Assembly (NCBI GenBank): GCA_043777315.1
Contig: JAYVPW010000006.1
Location: 1 to 64,000 of the forward strand
Direction of reading: 5' to 3'
Source: CAIURC01 sp043777315
GTDB taxonomy: Bacteria; Verrucomicrobiota; Verrucomicrobiia; Chthoniobacterales; Chthoniobacteraceae
DNA length: 64,000 nucleotides
Part shown: positions 51,938 through 59,341 of the stretch, piece by piece
How positions within the stretch are numbered: the stretch's first letter is position 1
Layout: the number at the start of each line of letters is the position of its first letter
Notes under the pieces: generated by a model
Databases searched by the model: none
The model's input: the letters and a program-made list of their open reading frames with translations, nothing else
Told to the model about the DNA's origin: nothing
Translations under genes and position numbers: made by a program

Positions 51938-52022
51938 CAAAAAGTTGAGCGAAAAGGTTGAGCCAAATCCGCGAAACACGCGGCCCTCAACCCTCATCTC
52001 TCAACCCTCAACTTTCTCAATT
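51938..52022. repeat. Hairpin with GTTGAG tandem arms
   Basis: AAAGTTGAGCGAAAAGGTTGAG on the left faces CTCAACCCTC, CTCAACCCTCAACTTT and CTCAATTT on the right. It directly follows pheT and may act as its terminator. Confidence 0.85.
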
Positions 52023-52078
52023 TGCCCTGCGTTGTTCGACCAAACGGCGGTAATCCCGAACCGGTATTTAACACAACT

Positions 52079-52258
52079 CAGGAGGCCGGGGTAGGCGGTT
52101 CAATGTCATGCCTTCATTGGAAGACAAGCGCCCGTCTCAGGTCATCCGCCCGTTAACCAGTAGGGGGAACGCGGAGCTCCGTCGCGACGGCAATCGCGGG
52201 GCAAAATAAGGCGTCTCGGACGCGGCTGCTGATGCCGCTCCGGGGCGCCTTATTTTTT
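52079..52258 (+). ncRNA. Candidate small RNA
   Basis: A 180-bp stretch without a reading frame ends in a strong intrinsic terminator (52203-52258). It contains local stems, for example TTCAATG/CATTGGAA at about 52099-52121 and CGTCGCGACG near 52175. It does not match tmRNA, RNase P, SRP or 6S signatures that I know. It could be a trans-acting RNA, a riboswitch-like leader with attenuator for the S9 peptidase gene 218 bp downstream, or a decayed gene. Confidence 0.35.
52203..52258 (+). terminator. Intrinsic terminator
   Basis: AAAATAAGGCG pairs with CGCCTTATTTTTT, with inner stem GCGGC/GCCGC. It ends the untranslated stretch upstream. Confidence 0.85.
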
Positions 52259-52282
52259 GAAAGAGACACCGCGACGACGGGG

Positions 52283-52364
52283 CGGCTCGGAATTGTAGGG
52301 CGGGCGCTCCGCCTGCCTGGGCAACCGAAGCGGTCGCCCTACAATCCTCCTCAACCGAGCCACT
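52283..52364. repeat. TTGTAGGGCG palindrome
   Basis: CGGCTCGGAATTGTAGGGCG and mirrored CGCCCTACAATCC...CCGAGCC flank a GC-rich core. Similar intergenic palindromes are common in environmental bacteria. Confidence 0.75.
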
Positions 52365-52475
52365 TCCCAAAATGGAGGTCCACACATCCCTCGCCTTTCC
52401 GTCCTTCGCGCTCGTCGCGGTTCCACTTTATCGGCGGGCGTTCTTTTCTCGCGATCCGGCGGCGCTTGCTGGCAG

Positions 52476-55052
52476 ATGCTGCCACCCATGCGCCTCTCCC
52501 CGCCTCCGACCCTGATCCTCGTTTTCTCCCTTCTTCTCGCCGGTGGGGATTCAGCCATCTCGCAAGGCACCCAGGCGGATTACCAGCGCGCGATCTCGGT
52601 CGGAAAGCGGAGCGAAAACAAAGTCTTCCGCGCCAAAGTTCGCCCGCAATGGCTCGCGGGAAATGATGCGTTCTGGTTCGTGAACGACCTCGCGGAAGGA
52701 CGGCGGGAGTTTCTTTTCGTCGATGCGGTGAAGGGCGAAGTGCGATCCGCCTTCGATCACGCCCGGCTCGCCGCGGGGCTTTCCAAAATCATGGGAAAAC
52801 CGATCGACGCCGAGCGATTGCCCGTCGAGCGGCTCGAGTTCGATGGGACGAAAGCGACGATGCGTTTTAGTACCGGAGGCAAACGCTGGCAGTGCGATCT
52901 CGGCAGCTACGAAGTGCGCGCGATCGACGCCGACAAATTGTCGGCGCTTCCGTCCGACCTGAAAGTGCGGCCGAGTCGCGCCGCGGGCGACGAGACGGCG
53001 ATCACATTCGTGAATCGCACGGCGGACGATGCGGTCTGCTTTTGGATCGATCCGTCGGGCGGGCGCATCCCGTACGCGACGTTGAAACCCGGCGAGTCGC
53101 ACCGGCAGCACACCTTCGTCGGCCACGTCTGGCTGGTGGTGTCGAAAAGCGGGAAAACGCTCGGCGTTTTCGAGGGGGGCGAGGGCGGCGGAGAGGCAAT
53201 CATCGAACCGCGCGCCGAGCCCAACCCGACACCAGTTGCGTCCAAATCGGCAAACGCGAAAGACTCGTCTCCGTGGAAGATTTTCATCCGCGACAGCAAC
53301 GTTTTTGCGACCCATCGCGAGACGAAGCAGGAGGTGCGACTGAGCGAGGACGGCACGCCGGACGATCCGTATGCCGAGCCGTTTCTCCGCTCGCCGGACG
53401 GGTCGAAATTCATCGCGCGGCAAGTTCGGAAAGGCGACGAACGGAAGGTCACGCTCGTCGAATCATCGCCCGCGGATCAGCTCCAGCCCAAGGTTCACGA
53501 GATTCCGTATCCCAAGCCCGGCGACAAAATCCCGCAGGAACGGCCCCGCCTTTTCGATCTGACAAACGGTCGGCAGATTCCGATCGAAGGCGCGGACGGA
53601 GCCGCGCCCTCCAGCACTGACACTGGAGCGCGCGGCTCCGTCCGCGCTTCGACGCTCTTCTCAAATCCGTGGGACATCTCCGAGCTGCGCTGGGCGCCCG
53701 ACGGAAAGCGTTTCACATTCCTCTTCAACCAGCGCGGACATCAGCTCCTGCGCGTCGTCGCGGTCGATGCCGCGAGCGGCGAAGCGAGCGTCCTGGTCGA
53801 GGAGCGGAGCCCCACTTTCATCGACTACTCGCAGAAGACTTTCCTGCGTTTTCTCGACGCTTCCAACGAGCTCGTCTGGATGTCCGAGCGCGACGGCTGG
53901 AATCATCTGTGGCTCTACGACAGCGCGACCGGGCAGGTGAAAAATCAGATCACGCGCGGCGAGTGGGTCGTGCGAAAAGTCGAGCGCGTCGATCCCGAGC
54001 GTCGGCAGATTTGGTTCACCGCGTCCGGCATTCGCCCCGGCGAAGACCCGTATTTTCTGCACCTCGCGCGCGTGAATTTCGACGGCACCGGACTGGCGAT
54101 TCTCACCGAAGGAGACGGCACGCATCGCTGGGAATTCTCACCCGACAACCGCTGGCTCCTCGACACCTGGTCGCGCGTCGATTTGCCACCAATCAGCGTC
54201 CTGCGAAACGCGGAGACGGGAGCGCAGCTTTGCCCGCTGCAAAATGCCGACGCCGAAAAACTGACCGCCACCGGCTGGCGTGCGCCCGAGCGTTTCAGCG
54301 CAAAAGGACGCGACGGCACCACCGACATCTTCGGGATCATCATCCGCCCCTCGAACTTCGATCCCGCGAAAAAATATCCCGTGGTCGAGCGCATCTACGC
54401 CGGGCCGCACGACGCGTTCGTGCCGAAGGATTGGGGCCTGCAAACGCAGCAGCGGAGCATCGCCGAGCTCGGCTTCATCGTCGTGCAAATCGACGGCATG
54501 GGCACCAACTGGCGCTCCCGCGCCTTCCACGATGTCTGCTGGAAAAACCTGAAAGACGCCGGCTTCCCCGACCGCATCGCCTGGCTGCAGGCGGCGGCGA
54601 AAACGCACCCCGAAATGGACCTCACGCGCGTCGGAATCTACGGCGGCAGCGCCGGCGGCCAAAGCGCCCTCGGCGCGCTCCTTTTCCACGGCGACTTCTA
54701 CCGCGCCGCCGCCGCCGACTGCGGCTGCCACGACAATCGGATGGACAAAATCTGGTGGAACGAAGCCTGGATGGGCTGGCCCATCGGCCCCGAATACGCC
54801 GACAACTCCAACGTCACCCACGCCAAAAATCTCACCGGCCACCTCTTCCTCACCTTCGCCGAACTCGACAAAAACGTGGACCCCTCCTCCTCCATGCAAG
54901 TCGTCAACGCCCTCATCAAAGCCGACAAAGACTTCGACCTCCTCATCGTCCCCGGAGCCGGCCACGGCATCGGCGAAAGCCCCTACGCCGCCCGCCGCCG
55001 CCAGGATTTCTTCGTCCGCCACCTCCTCCACGTCGAGCCCCGCAGCCGGTGA
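52476..55052 (+). CDS. S9 (DPP-IV-type) peptidase with VHL-beta-like domain
   Basis: An 858-aa exported serine peptidase. After the signal peptide comes an N-terminal segment like DPP-IV, interrupted at about 174-235 by a domain with the VHL beta pattern: TFVNRTADDAVCFWIDPSGG, IPYATLKPGESHRQHTFVGH. That segment resembles human VHL (hydroxyproline-recognising) in the order V-N-R, W, Y-x-T-L-x-P-G, H-x-x-x-G-H-x-W. The beta propeller follows (SELRWAPDGKRFTF, YFLHLARVNFDGTGLAIL). The C-terminal hydrolase has Ser725 in YGGSAGG, Asp in FAELDKNVD and His in GAGHGIG. It removes dipeptides from peptide N-termini, most likely in the periplasm. Confidence 0.9.
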   Translation: MLPPMRLSPPPTLILVFSLLLAGGDSAISQGTQADYQRAISVGKRSENKVFRAKVRPQWLAGNDAFWFVNDLAEGRREFLFVDAVKGEVRSAFDHARLAAGLSKIMGKPIDAERLPVERLEFDGTKATMRFSTGGKRWQCDLGSYEVRAIDADKLSALPSDLKVRPSRAAGDETAITFVNRTADDAVCFWIDPSGGRIPYATLKPGESHRQHTFVGHVWLVVSKSGKTLGVFEGGEGGGEAIIEPRAEPNPTPVASKSANAKDSSPWKIFIRDSNVFATHRETKQEVRLSEDGTPDDPYAEPFLRSPDGSKFIARQVRKGDERKVTLVESSPADQLQPKVHEIPYPKPGDKIPQERPRLFDLTNGRQIPIEGADGAAPSSTDTGARGSVRASTLFSNPWDISELRWAPDGKRFTFLFNQRGHQLLRVVAVDAASGEASVLVEERSPTFIDYSQKTFLRFLDASNELVWMSERDGWNHLWLYDSATGQVKNQITRGEWVVRKVERVDPERRQIWFTASGIRPGEDPYFLHLARVNFDGTGLAILTEGDGTHRWEFSPDNRWLLDTWSRVDLPPISVLRNAETGAQLCPLQNADAEKLTATGWRAPERFSAKGRDGTTDIFGIIIRPSNFDPAKKYPVVERIYAGPHDAFVPKDWGLQTQQRSIAELGFIVVQIDGMGTNWRSRAFHDVCWKNLKDAGFPDRIAWLQAAAKTHPEMDLTRVGIYGGSAGGQSALGALLFHGDFYRAAAADCGCHDNRMDKIWWNEAWMGWPIGPEYADNSNVTHAKNLTGHLFLTFAELDKNVDPSSSMQVVNALIKADKDFDLLIVPGAGHGIGESPYAARRRQDFFVRHLLHVEPRSR

Positions 55053-55102
55053 GGACTCCCCCGCTTGCACCGCCGCATTTGATGCAACATCATCACCGCA
55101 TC

Positions 55103-55354
55103 ATGAGAACGACACTCGACATCGATGACGACGTGCTGACGGCCGCGAAGCAGCTCGGAGCCCGGGAAAAGAAAACCGCGGGCAAAATTCTCTCCGAGTT
55201 TTTCCGCCGCGCCCTGCATGCGCCGGCACCGGCGAAATCAAAAACCGGCGCAGCACCTTATCGGATGAAGAACGGCATTCCCGTCCTGCCCTCGCGCGGC
55301 GAGGTCGTCACCGTCGAGAAAGTCCGCCGCCTCATGGAAGAAGAGGGCCTCTGA
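55103..55354 (+). CDS. vapB: VapB-type antitoxin
   Basis: An 83-aa protein: MRTTLDIDDDVLTAAKQLGAREKKTAGKILSEFFRRAL is a ribbon-helix-helix antitoxin start, and the tail VEKVRRLMEEEGL fits toxin binding. It starts at 55103, 51 bp after the peptidase stop, and is followed 1 bp later by the PIN toxin gene. Confidence 0.88.
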   Translation: MRTTLDIDDDVLTAAKQLGAREKKTAGKILSEFFRRALHAPAPAKSKTGAAPYRMKNGIPVLPSRGEVVTVEKVRRLMEEEGL

Positions 55355-55355
55355 G

Positions 55356-55787
55356 ATGCGCGCCCTGCTGGACATCAACGTCCTCATCGCGCTGCTGGAT
55401 CCCGACCACGCCTTCCACGCCCGGGCGCACGCTTGGTGGCGGAGAGATCGCCCGACGTGGGCCAGTTGCCCGCTGAGCGAAAACGGAGCCGTGCGCATCA
55501 TGGCCTCGCCCAGCTACAGCAAGGCGCGCCGCTTCACCGTGGGTGAACTCGTCACCCTCCTCCAGACCTTCACCGCCGCGTCGAACCACGCGTTCTGGCC
55601 CGACAGCATTTCGATCCTCGATCCGGCGCGATTCGACCATCCCCGCATCCTCTCTGCCAAAGCCCTCACCGACCTCTACCTCCTCTCGCTGGCCGTGGAA
55701 AAAAGCGGACGCCTTGTCACCTTCGACCAGGGAATCGCCCTCTCCGCCGTGACCGCAGCGACGCCGAAAAACCTGCTCGTTTTGTAA
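55356..55787 (+). CDS. vapC: VapC-type PIN ribonuclease toxin
   Basis: A 143-aa PIN protein with all acidic residues: first Asp in LLDINVLIALLD, Glu in SENGAVRIM, Asp in ALTDLYLLSLA and final Asp in VTFDQGI. It cuts RNA, usually tRNA or rRNA. Intact, unlike the PIN copies at 6.8-7.6 kb, which are of a different type. Confidence 0.92.
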   Translation: MRALLDINVLIALLDPDHAFHARAHAWWRRDRPTWASCPLSENGAVRIMASPSYSKARRFTVGELVTLLQTFTAASNHAFWPDSISILDPARFDHPRILSAKALTDLYLLSLAVEKSGRLVTFDQGIALSAVTAATPKNLLVL

Positions 55788-55801
55788 CGGCGAGTTTTTT
55801 C

Positions 55802-55957
55802 TCCTCGTTCCCAAGCTCCAGCTTGGGAACGCACTTATCTCGGAGGCTCTGCCTCCTCACTCGCTCAACCGCAGGAATGCGTCGACTCGCTGGACGCCGG
55901 GCGAAGCAGAGCTTCGGGGACGAGTGCATTCCCAAGCCGGAGCTTGGGAACGAGGGG
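55802..55957. repeat. CTCGTTCCCAAGCTCC palindromic element, copy A
   Basis: The ends TCCTCGTTCCCAAGCTCC and mirrored GGAGCTTGGGAACGAGG close a 155-bp element with inner CGGAGGCTCTGCCTCC and GAAGCAGAGCTTCG palindromes. A second copy in the same orientation lies at 56633-56791; the two flank the HigBA genes. Confidence 0.92.
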
Positions 55958-56015
55958 AAATTAGCGATCGCGGTCATCGCTTGACGCTATTAACGCGGCG
56001 CGTTCATGTTCTTTG

Positions 56016-56297
56016 GTGATTCAAAGTTTCGCCTGCGAGGAGACGCACAAAATTTATGATGGCAAGGTTTCGCGCCGTCTCCCGCAAAACTTGCTGAACG
56101 TCATGCAGCGCAAGCTGCGAATGCTCGATGCGGCGGCGAATCTTTCCGACCTGCGCGTCCCGCCCAACAATCAGTTGGAGGCGCTCAAAGCCGACCGCAA
56201 AGGCCAGCACAGCATTCGCGTCAACCGACAATGGCGCGTCTGCTTTCGCTGGACTCCACCAGGCCCGTCCGATGTGGAGATCGTCGATTACCACTGA
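56016..56297 (+). CDS. higB: HigB-type toxin (RelE superfamily)
   Basis: A 93-aa protein from GTG at 56016 (MIQSFACEETHKIYDG). MIQSF-x-C-x-E-T, ARRKLRML-like MQRKLRMLDAAANLSDLRVPPNN, and QHSIRVNRQWRVCFRW are diagnostic of HigB, a ribosome-dependent mRNA nuclease. As is usual for this type the toxin precedes the antitoxin. Intact module. Confidence 0.93.
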   Translation: MIQSFACEETHKIYDGKVSRRLPQNLLNVMQRKLRMLDAAANLSDLRVPPNNQLEALKADRKGQHSIRVNRQWRVCFRWTPPGPSDVEIVDYH

Positions 56298-56327
56298 GAT
56301 CCCGAACCTGAACCGACTGAAACCAAC

Positions 56328-56630
56328 ATGAAAAAAGAAAAGCTGCTCCCGCTCGTCACGCCCGGCGAGATCCTCACCGAAGAATTCCTCACACCGCTGG
56401 GAATCACCGAATACCGGCTCTCGAAAGATATCGGCGTCCCGCCGCGCCGCATCAACGAAATCGTCAACGGCGCGCGGGCGGTGTCGGTGGATACCGCCAT
56501 CCGCCTCGGCCAGTATTTCGGCACCACCGCGCAATTCTGGCTGAACCTCCAGACCGACTACGACATCCGCCGGATGCAGCGCGACGGTGCCCCAAAAATC
56601 GAGCGCTGCCCGCTGCTCCAAGCGGCGTAA
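56328..56630 (+). CDS. higA: HigA-type antitoxin (XRE HTH)
   Basis: A 100-aa XRE-family antitoxin: TPGEILTEEFLTPLGITEYRLSKDIGVPPRRINEIVNG is the HigA helix-turn-helix, and DTAIRLGQYFGTTAQFWLNLQ its conserved end. It neutralises HigB and represses the operon. The stop lies 3 bp before the second palindromic element. Confidence 0.95.
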   Translation: MKKEKLLPLVTPGEILTEEFLTPLGITEYRLSKDIGVPPRRINEIVNGARAVSVDTAIRLGQYFGTTAQFWLNLQTDYDIRRMQRDGAPKIERCPLLQAA

Positions 56631-56632
56631 TC

Positions 56633-56791
56633 CTTCTCGTTCCCAAGCTCCAGCTTGGGAACGCACTTGTCTCGGAGGCTCTGCCTCCTCACGCACTCAA
56701 CCGCAGTAGAGCGGACGCGGTGGTTGCCGGGCGAAGCAGAGCTTCGGGGACAAGTGCCTTCTCAATCCGGAGCTTGGGAACGAGGGGAAAG
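56633..56791. repeat. CTCGTTCCCAAGCTCC palindromic element, copy B
   Basis: Second copy of 55802-55957, about 85% similar by eye, same orientation. Its left end begins right after the higA stop. Confidence 0.92.
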
Positions 56792-56817
56792 ACAACGAGC
56801 GAGATTCACGGACTGAC

Positions 56818-57003
56818 CCCGCCTATCCGCTCGATACCGATCGGCGGACGTCCCCGCGCACCCTTGGGATAGTGCGGCTCGATCACCGCACAGAGCCGCG
56901 CCCAAGGCACCACCTTTTCCATCTCGCCGAGGAAGCGCTCCCGTCGCGTCACCTTCTTCTTCCCGGCATACTCGGACTGCGCAAAACTCATCTGCTTTTC
57001 CAT
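56818..57003 (-). pseudogene. IS5-family transposase remnant
   Basis: MEKQMSFAQSEYAGKKKVTRRERFLGEMEKVVPWARL and VIEPHYPKGARGRPPIGIER match the first 60 or so residues of IS5-family transposases. The frame then ends (IGGVSP) and the DDE catalytic part is absent. Only the first part of the element remains. It shows past IS activity in this toxin-antitoxin zone. Confidence 0.85.
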
Positions 57004-57114
57004 GCACGCAACCCTAACAATCTCAGCCCGCTTGACGCGCTTTTCGCGAACCGAAGCCCGATTAAATCAGCGGTTCCTGAGGGCAACGAAACCGAAAACA
57101 CGAACAAGGACCTG

Positions 57115-58380
57115 CTACGTCTTTATGAAACAATCTTCCAGCTCGATGCACCACTTCTTATACGCTTTTAACTGGTCTCGGATTCCCTCCATATCTTCCA
57201 ACACGATCGCAATTTTCAGCTCCTCAAGCAAAGGTTTGACCGTCCATAGGAACCCATTCGAGGAATCATTGATTAATGCCTCTATTGTTGAAATGCGCTC
57301 AAGCGCTTCGTTCCTGTCTTGGTCAGCTTTGTGCGCAAGAGTCGAATATATTACATTCCCAACGACGCCTCCAAGGCCCAAGATAACTCCGAATACGATG
57401 GCGGGATGTCCGTTCTCTTCTTTGGCTCCACCAGCACAAACTGCAAGAAAGCCCAATATGACGGCGATAGCGTAGCGTTTCGCGATCTCTCTATATTCGC
57501 TCCCGTCGGGCAATCGACACAGTGGCATCTCACCACCTTCGCCATTCAAGCGTTTGAGAATCTCCGCCCGGTGCGGGGAACCGATAATGGTGCCGAGGAT
57601 CGAGTTTGCAGACACTAAAGCTGTTTGCCGCCCCTGAAAGCTGATGAGTTCCTGTAGATGGGCACTCGTCTCTGCATCAATGAGCGCCGAAGATTTCTTT
57701 ACCAACGTGTCAGCTAAACCTGTCGTCTCATTGAAGAATGCCTTTTCATCGAAGCTCGGAAATGAGGCGGTCGATATCCGATAATACTTCAGCGGAACTG
57801 GAAGTTTTCTTGCGGTTAAGAAAGTGATCCACGGGGCGGATTCGAGGTAGGTAGCGCTTAGATCCAAGAGGCGACGCAGGTGAAATAAAGCATCACGTTT
57901 GATGTGTTCCTTATCGGTGTTAAGCACTGCCGTCCCAGCCACTACGCCTCTACGTCGGTCGAAAAAGTTACCTAAGCCCGGGATCGCTTCGAGCAAAGCT
58001 TCCGTGAACGATTTCGGCTCTTCATTGTATTCCTCACCGGTGAAATTCTCTCGGAGGTAGCCTGCGAGCAACGCCCGGTCTCCTTGATTCCATTGGTCGG
58101 AGCCTAGAGCTAGGGGACTGATAACAGTCGAACCCAACGGTGCCTGCAGTGACGAAGGTGGTGGAGGAGGTGGAGGAGGTGGAGGATATGAGGTCTGGTT
58201 TGATGTAGGAAAAACACCTCCCATCGGCTTCCATTCAGATTCACCGACGAGGCATATCAGCGTCTGGTTCGTCACCAAGCCGTCACGTTGTCTCGAAAAT
58301 AATCCTTCTTTCGAAAACGGTCCTTCTGCCTTCTGGTCCACGAGAACATAGTAATGTTCGCCTTCTTGTTCGAGGTTCAT
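57115..58380 (-). CDS. GYF-like domain membrane protein
   Basis: A 421-aa protein of unknown function. Residues 8-55 (YYVLVDQKAEGPFSKEGLFSR...LICLVGESEWKPM) match the GYF_2-type domain. A run of ten prolines and a serine-rich linker follow, then a helical region (80-290). Two TM segments (AIAVILGFLAVCAGG and AIVFGVILGLGGVVGNVIYS, about 305-345) and a C-terminal coiled region with W-C-I-E-L-E-D-C close it. The base composition is visibly more AT-rich than in the flanks, suggesting transfer. It lies between an IS5 remnant and a toxin-antitoxin pair. Confidence 0.6.
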   Translation of the reverse strand: MNLEQEGEHYYVLVDQKAEGPFSKEGLFSRQRDGLVTNQTLICLVGESEWKPMGGVFPTSNQTSYPPPPPPPPPPSSLQAPLGSTVISPLALGSDQWNQGDRALLAGYLRENFTGEEYNEEPKSFTEALLEAIPGLGNFFDRRRGVVAGTAVLNTDKEHIKRDALFHLRRLLDLSATYLESAPWITFLTARKLPVPLKYYRISTASFPSFDEKAFFNETTGLADTLVKKSSALIDAETSAHLQELISFQGRQTALVSANSILGTIIGSPHRAEILKRLNGEGGEMPLCRLPDGSEYREIAKRYAIAVILGFLAVCAGGAKEENGHPAIVFGVILGLGGVVGNVIYSTLAHKADQDRNEALERISTIEALINDSSNGFLWTVKPLLEELKIAIVLEDMEGIRDQLKAYKKWCIELEDCFIKT

Positions 58381-58539
58381 ACGATTCTTTTCTCAGCACG
58401 GAGCCCTCGTGGGCTTGATATCCGGGCGTATCGCGAATTGGGGTCAGGCGACATTATTCAACTCTCCGTTTTTCGTCCGACTCCTCTCTGACCGGAGGGC
58501 GATGAGCAGGGATTAGGATGTCATCATGATGCGGGCCCA

Positions 58540-58824
58540 TCAGTAAACCTCTTCGTGGGAACCAATGTTGATCAACAGTAGAACCTCGGTGCCAGTCTTT
58601 CGGTCCTTCTGTTTAGAGAAGACAATGCGGCAATCATAAGCAACCGAGCACGCGTGCAAGCCGGCGAGTTGACCGCTGAGGTGATGAGTTTTCAACTTGG
58701 GATCGTCTAAGTTTTCAGCCATGCGGCGCAAGGTGCGCTCGATTTGTTCACCGATTGCCGGGTTCTTTCTCGCGAGGTGGCGGAAAGCTCGTTCGAACCG
58801 CGGCGTCAGAGCCAGTTCGCGCAT
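58540..58824 (-). CDS. RelE/YafQ-type toxin
   Basis: A 94-aa protein: ALTPRFERAFRHLARKNPAIGEQIERTLRRM, LKTHHLSGQLAGLHACSVAYDCRIVF and LLLINIGSHEEVY match the YafQ/RelE mRNA interferase group (the terminal H-x-E-V-Y is typical). It follows the antitoxin gene after 3 bp. Complete. Confidence 0.9.
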   Translation of the reverse strand: MRELALTPRFERAFRHLARKNPAIGEQIERTLRRMAENLDDPKLKTHHLSGQLAGLHACSVAYDCRIVFSKQKDRKTGTEVLLLINIGSHEEVY

Positions 58825-58827
58825 GTT

Positions 58828-59067
58828 TCACTTCGCCGCACGCAATCCAGCGAGCAGGCTCTCGACAGGTTGCGGTTTGAGTTTGCCCGCACGAAAAGCC
58901 CGCATCGCTTTCTTACTTTCTGCCGCCGTGTCTCGCCGCCAAGCCTCGATCCGGCGTCCCCGCAAAAGTTCTTCCAGCATCGCCTGTTCGTCTTGGGGGA
59001 GAGCCTCGGCTTCGGTCAATACGCGATCCAATGTCGAGGTGAAAATTTTAACAGTTCCAGATTTCAT
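58828..59067 (-). CDS. Antitoxin of the YafQ-like pair
   Basis: A 79-aa protein (MKSGTVKIFTSTLDRVLTEAEALPQDEQAMLEELLRGRRIEAWRRD) with the helical charged pattern of antitoxins paired with RelE-type toxins of this class. ATG at 59067 chosen because the upstream frame lacks family-like sequence. Confidence 0.75.
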   Translation of the reverse strand: MKSGTVKIFTSTLDRVLTEAEALPQDEQAMLEELLRGRRIEAWRRDTAAESKKAMRAFRAGKLKPQPVESLLAGLRAAK

Positions 59068-59341
59068 GGGAGACAAGATAGCATCTGGAAGGTCGGAGCG
59101 TCCCCCGTGGGTGGCAATCTCAATCGGAGAAGACCGACTGCCGGGCATGCCGACGATGTCGGCGTTCGGCAAAGTGCGTGCAAAGCTGCCTTCGGTGCGT
59201 ATGGTGAGCGGCGCGCTGTTTCCCGAGTGACTTTGCTGGGGACCGAAATGGCGCGCGCGCGCGAGCTTTTCAGCTCCTCACTGGCTGCTTCAGTCGTGAA
59301 CCGGACGACTGCTCGCGAACACCAATTTAACGAAAAATTCC

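Noticed and set aside
55802..56791. Possible insertion sequence with terminal repeats
   Set aside because: The bracketing elements are direct copies of a palindrome and the enclosed genes are toxin and antitoxin, not a transposase. I kept it as a composite candidate only.
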